NCBI RefSeq assembly: GCF_024704835.1
Contig: NZ_JAMXBE010000001.1
Span: forward strand, 1 to 64,000
Length of the DNA: 64,000 nt
From: Parapedobacter tibetensis
Lineage (GTDB): Bacteria > Bacteroidota > Bacteroidia > Sphingobacteriales > Sphingobacteriaceae
Reading direction: 5' to 3'
Below, in pieces: positions 61,401 through 64,000 of the stretch. Under the pieces are notes generated by a model, which was not told where the DNA came from, did no database searches, and saw nothing but the letters and a program-made list of their open reading frames with translations. The translations under genes were made by a program, and so were the position numbers. Each line of letters starts with the position of its first letter. Position 1 is the stretch's first letter.

Positions 61401-64000
61401 CGCGGTACTTGGATTCGATGAACTATTGCTATAGGTAACCGCCTGAAGGGCTGCTTCCCACTCCGTCAACGTCGCGGTAGCGCCTGCTGAGGTGAGTGTA
61501 AGCACGCCAGCCACGTCATCGTAACTGCCGGCGATATTATCCATCGAGCTGCCATCATTTTCGAAGGCGAGCATATCCTGGCCGCCTTGGAAATTACCTG
61601 TAATGGCCACTGTAGCCGAAGCCAGCGTGGTGTTGTCGGGATCGGACACCGTCAGCCCCGGATCGATCGTTACCGGTACTGGGTCGCCATCAGTTGGTTC
61701 GATAAAGGTGGTGCTTCCGCCAGTGGTCGTTACCTCCGGTGGTGCCGGGGGCAACACCCGTACTTCGACTGGAATACGAACTTCGCACCCGGCGGCATTC
61801 ACCGTCGCCACATGATAGGTGGTCGTTTCCGAAAGGACCGGAGTCTCAAAACTCGACCCAGTATGCAGCAGGGCGTTGCCTTCTGAATACCAGTGATAGG
61901 TCAATCCCGGAATAGGATCGGTAATGGTAAACGTTGCCGACTCGTTTTCAGAAATATTGATCTGCGTCTGGTCGACAGCGGCAACCGGCGGAGCAATCCG
62001 TGCATAGTGAATATTTATGGCCGAAACGCTGGCAAGCAGTGCATTGAACTCAATCCTCAAGCTATCAAAGGCCACGCCCGGTGCGAAATGGAGTTCGGCG
62101 GGATTTCCGCCTTCAGCCGGATGTAACTCAAACACTGTATTATCATTATTATACTGTCTTACCTGTGTGTTTCCATCATATAACGTAAATGTAAGCCCTG
62201 TAAGTAAGCTTGCGTCCGTTAGTGGAACACCTGCGCTTATTCCAATCCGAAGGACATCGTGCGTAGCGGAAGTTGCTGCAAAGCCCAGTGCTTGGTATAC
62301 TCCGCCCAGCAGCCCTGGACTCACTTGCAGTTCTGAATACGTATCTTTATCGGCATCAATGGCCAGTGGAGCATCTACAACGGTACAGCCCAGGCATGCC
62401 ACACCAGCAGTACCTGCGAACTGTGTTTCGGCCCACCCGCAGGGCAACGGTACCACTACTGTAATCGTAAAGGATGCCTCGTATGTTCCTCCATTATTAT
62501 CGGTGGTCCGGATGCGCACGCTCTTCGGCCCTGTGGACAATGACGACGGATTGGTTGCCCGCAGCGTTGAACTATCGATGTTAAAGCTGCCGTTGTCGTT
62601 ATCCCCATCTCCGACTACCAAGGTATAGGTATGCGTATCGCCCGCATCGGCATCGGTGGAGGTGAGTGTGCCCACAACCGCGTTGGCACCCGCGCTTTGG
62701 TTTACGGAGCTGTTGCTGAGATCGATATCGGTGGGCGCATTGTTTACAGCGGTGATCATGAATCTGACCGTAGCTGTATCGCAAAGTGAAGGTGTACCGT
62801 TGTCGCAAACCTGATAGATCAGGCTGTCAAGACCGCTGTAATTGGCATTTGGTGTATACGTAAAGCTACCATCCGCATTCAATACCACGGTTCCGTTAAC
62901 GGGTGCGATAACGAGGGATGCCGTCAGTGCGTCTCCTTCCGCGTCTGAGTCGTTCGTCAAGACATTGCCGGATGTGGGTATATCTTCCTCAACCGCGACC
63001 TCGTCATCCACAGCGGTCGGCCGTGCATTCACCTCCCCCTGAAACTCATACGCTCCCATGTCAATCACTCCATCACCTGTGAAATTATACACTCGCGGGT
63101 TGCCGGCGAGGTCTAAGTCGTTCGCCAGGTCTCCGCCCGCATCGGTATACGCCTGGTTGCCGCCCACACTGATGGCGGGGCTATTTGCTGACAACGAATA
63201 ATCGCCGTTTGCAGGATCGGCGAATAGCGGATTATCGTGCAAGACCGCCGTGGTATTAAAAACGGTACCTTCATTACTGGAGATATCGTTATCGCCATCC
63301 GCATATAGGCTATGCGAGAGGCTGAGGTGATTCCCAACGATAGTAAGGTTAAACAGCTGATTACCAGCTCCATCAGCCGTATTCGCCCAGATGATGGTGT
63401 TTGTCAGGTTAGCCGTGTGGGCCCCGAGATTCGCTATCCCCCCGCCTCTGCCTGCTGCGTTATGGGAAATGGTACCGTTGGTTATGGTTAATATTCCTTC
63501 ATAATTTTCGATCCCACCAGCTATAAGACTTGCTGCATTTTTGGAAACTACCGCGTTTATTAACGTAAGCATATGAAAACTCGTTATCCCCCCGCCCCGC
63601 GATGCTTGATTATGGGTAATCACACCATTGGCTATTGTGATGTCGCTATTCAGTTCACTAAACAGACCACCACCGTAGCCCATCACAGAATTATTTGCAA
63701 TGACGATATGGCTAAGCAAAGTTGACGTCCCAAGGAAGTACATTCCGCCACCGTGTGCCCTCGTGACGCCTATCCCGTTTACGTTTAATCGGCCAGTGCC
63801 GTTCGCATTCCCGCCGGTCACCGTAAACCCATCCACGAGCGCACTGCCCACATCACTGACACTGACGATCAGGTGATGGGCGTTTTCTAGGTGATTATCG
63901 AAATTATCCGTATTGTCATTACCTGCAAAATCACCACTCAGGATGCTGCCCACTTGGGGGTCGTTGTTATCAGGCAGGATACGCGCATCATCCAGCGCTT
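58500..64000 (-). CDS. Giant surface protein with T9SS type-B C-terminal sorting domain (N-terminus outside window)
   Basis: The frame is open through base 64000, so the start is beyond the window; 1832 residues are visible. Numbering from the GTG at 63953: a right-handed beta-helix (1-300; GGGMYFLG, HNQASRGGGI, NSPAIS, MGAYEF), a Big_9-like domain (about 308-400; NVLTNDSDAEGDALTASL), a cadherin-like part (405-500), a domain around 505-655, an Ig-like CHU-type domain (655-740; TYHWYSEGNALLHTGSSF), further cadherin-like and a second Big_9 copy (about 882-970), more repeats, MBG-type repeats (about 1335-1640), and the gliding-motility C-terminal domain (about 1731-1817; VSPNGDGINEYLMIE, LPAGTYFYIVEV). 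It is exported by T9SS and attached through the PorP/SprF partner; adhesion is inferred. Confidence 0.9.
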   Translation of the reverse strand, partial: ALDDARILPDNNDPQVGSILSGDFAGNDNTDNFDNHLENAHHLIVSVSDVGSALVDGFTVTGGNANGTGRLNVNGIGVTRAHGGGMYFLGTSTLLSHIVIANNSVMGYGGGLFSELNSDITIANGVITHNQASRGGGITSFHMLTLINAVVSKNAASLIAGGIENYEGILTITNGTISHNAAGRGGGIANLGAHTANLTNTIIWANTADGAGNQLFNLTIVGNHLSLSHSLYADGDNDISSNEGTVFNTTAVLHDNPLFADPANGDYSLSANSPAISVGGNQAYTDAGGDLANDLDLAGNPRVYNFTGDGVIDMGAYEFQGEVNARPTAVDDEVAVEEDIPTSGNVLTNDSDAEGDALTASLVIAPVNGTVVLNADGSFTYTPNANYSGLDSLIYQVCDNGTPSLCDTATVRFMITAVNNAPTDIDLSNSSVNQSAGANAVVGTLTSTDADAGDTHTYTLVVGDGDNDNGSFNIDSSTLRATNPSSLSTGPKSVRIRTTDNNGGTYEASFTITVVVPLPCGWAETQFAGTAGVACLGCTVVDAPLAIDADKDTYSELQVSPGLLGGVYQALGFAATSATHDVLRIGISAGVPLTDASLLTGLTFTLYDGNTQVRQYNNDNTVFELHPAEGGNPAELHFAPGVAFDSLRIEFNALLASVSAINIHYARIAPPVAAVDQTQINISENESATFTITDPIPGLTYHWYSEGNALLHTGSSFETPVLSETTTYHVATVNAAGCEVRIPVEVRVLPPAPPEVTTTGGSTTFIEPTDGDPVPVTIDPGLTVSDPDNTTLASATVAITGNFQGGQDMLAFENDGSSMDNIAGSYDDVAGVLTLTSAGATATLTEWEAALQAVTYSNSSSNPSTATRTVSFVANDGTDDGSPATKDINVVAVNTAPAAVNDEITVNEDLPATGNVLTNDSDAEGDALTASLVIAPVNGTVVLNADGSFTYTPNADYNGRDSLRYQVCDNGTPSLCDTALVYFNVEAINDAPSITAPATIAVDEDVPTPLTGISFADVDAGSGDVTATFSIPSGALSATSGSGVTVSGSGTTSLTLVGTIADLNLFIVASGLNFTTALNATNNVTLTVSIDDGGHTGADPGNSGTGSSEADATTVTLMVTAINDAPVNTVPAAQSVDQDGVLVFSSGNGNAISISDVDAGGGTVQVTLTASNGLMTLAGTTGLSFITGDGTNDGTITFEGTIADINLALNGVLFHPTPGYNGAASLQITTNDLGLNGSGGAQTDNDTINIMVNAGVPSVTLSTEAISPVNGPFTVTATFSEAVTGFTIGDMMGTNATLSDLQTTDNITYTFLVTPSAGGTVQLSVPADVAINIGNNGNSASNLLEMQYSATINGITLEDVTVAYNGQLHSLTITGELPEGVSVTYRNNGRTDAGTQTVTAAIDGGDNYEDVELTAELTVTPLEITVTADNKSKVFGSDDPALTYTFAPELIGDDAFTGTLSRDAGEDVGDYAITQGNLSAGDNYAITSEEGSLAITPAVITGITLEDASFTYDGMNKSLGIEGELLDGISVTYTGNSRTDVGTQEVTATVSGDSYEDLILTADLTITPATRNIDFPTIPEKTYGDADFDAGAAATSGEEVSYTSSDAAVAEIVDGQIHITGAGTTTITATVPENSNYSNRPEATQVLMVRKAAQTITFNAPMEVHRDADNIQLDVTASSGLPIVLTLDNSQVATLDGLTLDILRLGTVTITATQVGDGNYEAAEPVTVTIRVVDPSSDLPIRVHPAVSPNGDGINEYLMIEAIQDYPENRVTIFNRNGTLLWEASGYDNNRVSFRGISTAQLLLPAGTYFYIVEVKVSGSWRHEKGWFVLGY

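Noticed and set aside
1-64000. rRNA, tRNA or other known RNA genes and a replication origin
   Set aside because: No conserved rRNA blocks, tRNA cloverleaf with CCA-side motifs, or dnaA-box cluster was recognised by eye; small RNAs cannot be excluded.

Overview
The window is chromosomal DNA from a Bacteroidota bacterium, most likely Sphingobacteriaceae (Pedobacter/Parapedobacter-like). The evidence is a SusC/SusD pair driven by an ECF sigma/FecR system, alternative complex III fused in an operon with a cytochrome oxidase, a type IX secretion (T9SS) type-B sorting domain beside a PorP/SprF protein, RHS proteins with the DUF6443 arrangement, and repeated promoters of the Bacteroidota form TTG-N19..21-TAnnTTTG. 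No rRNA or tRNA gene was recognised. Taxonomy is inferred from gene content only.

Layout. 1-8030 (+): end of a trimeric-fibre-like protein, then two very large secreted YD/RHS proteins. The second ends in a variable tip followed 3 bp later by a tiny two-helix membrane protein, the arrangement of a polymorphic toxin and its immunity protein. 8071-10139 is an insertion-sequence scrapyard: an IS1182-like element without a recognisable right end abuts a truncated second transposase, whose broken end sits at the promoter of the next operon. 10159-14614 carries the K+/H+ antiporter khtTU, a lipoprotein, a MIP18/SufT-type Fe-S protein and a class C serine hydrolase. 14630-18473 (-) is a pyrC / LD-carboxypeptidase / M14 carboxypeptidase operon. 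18555-19660 holds a basic periplasmic protein, a long hairpin and an exact 8 x 42-bp array of hairpins. 19661-26461 is the FecR-SusC-SusD operon with a divergent ECF sigma gene.

26710-29319 is mutS. 29450-37789 (-) is a molybdenum hydroxylase locus: two independent small 2Fe-2S + large molybdopterin subunit pairs, a cysteine desulfurase and a XdhC-MocA fusion, so that two enzymes and the machinery that matures, sulfurates and inserts their cofactor are together. A MITE-like element sits between the two pairs. 37985-40095 has mtgA and two conserved Bacteroidota proteins flanked by an inverted pair of dispersed repeats.

40246-56444 (-) is one continuous respiratory block in the order actABCDEF - oxidase II - oxidase I - (terminator) - ctaA - ctaB - two subunit III - subunit IV - SCO - DUF420: quinol oxidation by alternative complex III, electron transfer to an aa3-type oxidase, and the heme A and copper assembly factors. 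Its 5' end has a good promoter, a Fur/PerR-like palindrome and a second copy of the MITE. 56981-57457 is a secreted msrB. 57512 to the window end (-) is a PorP/SprF protein and a giant multi-domain T9SS-exported surface protein whose N-terminus lies outside the window.

The most unusual items are the RHS tip with its candidate immunity gene, the 42-bp hairpin array, and a MITE family with visible target duplications at both copies.
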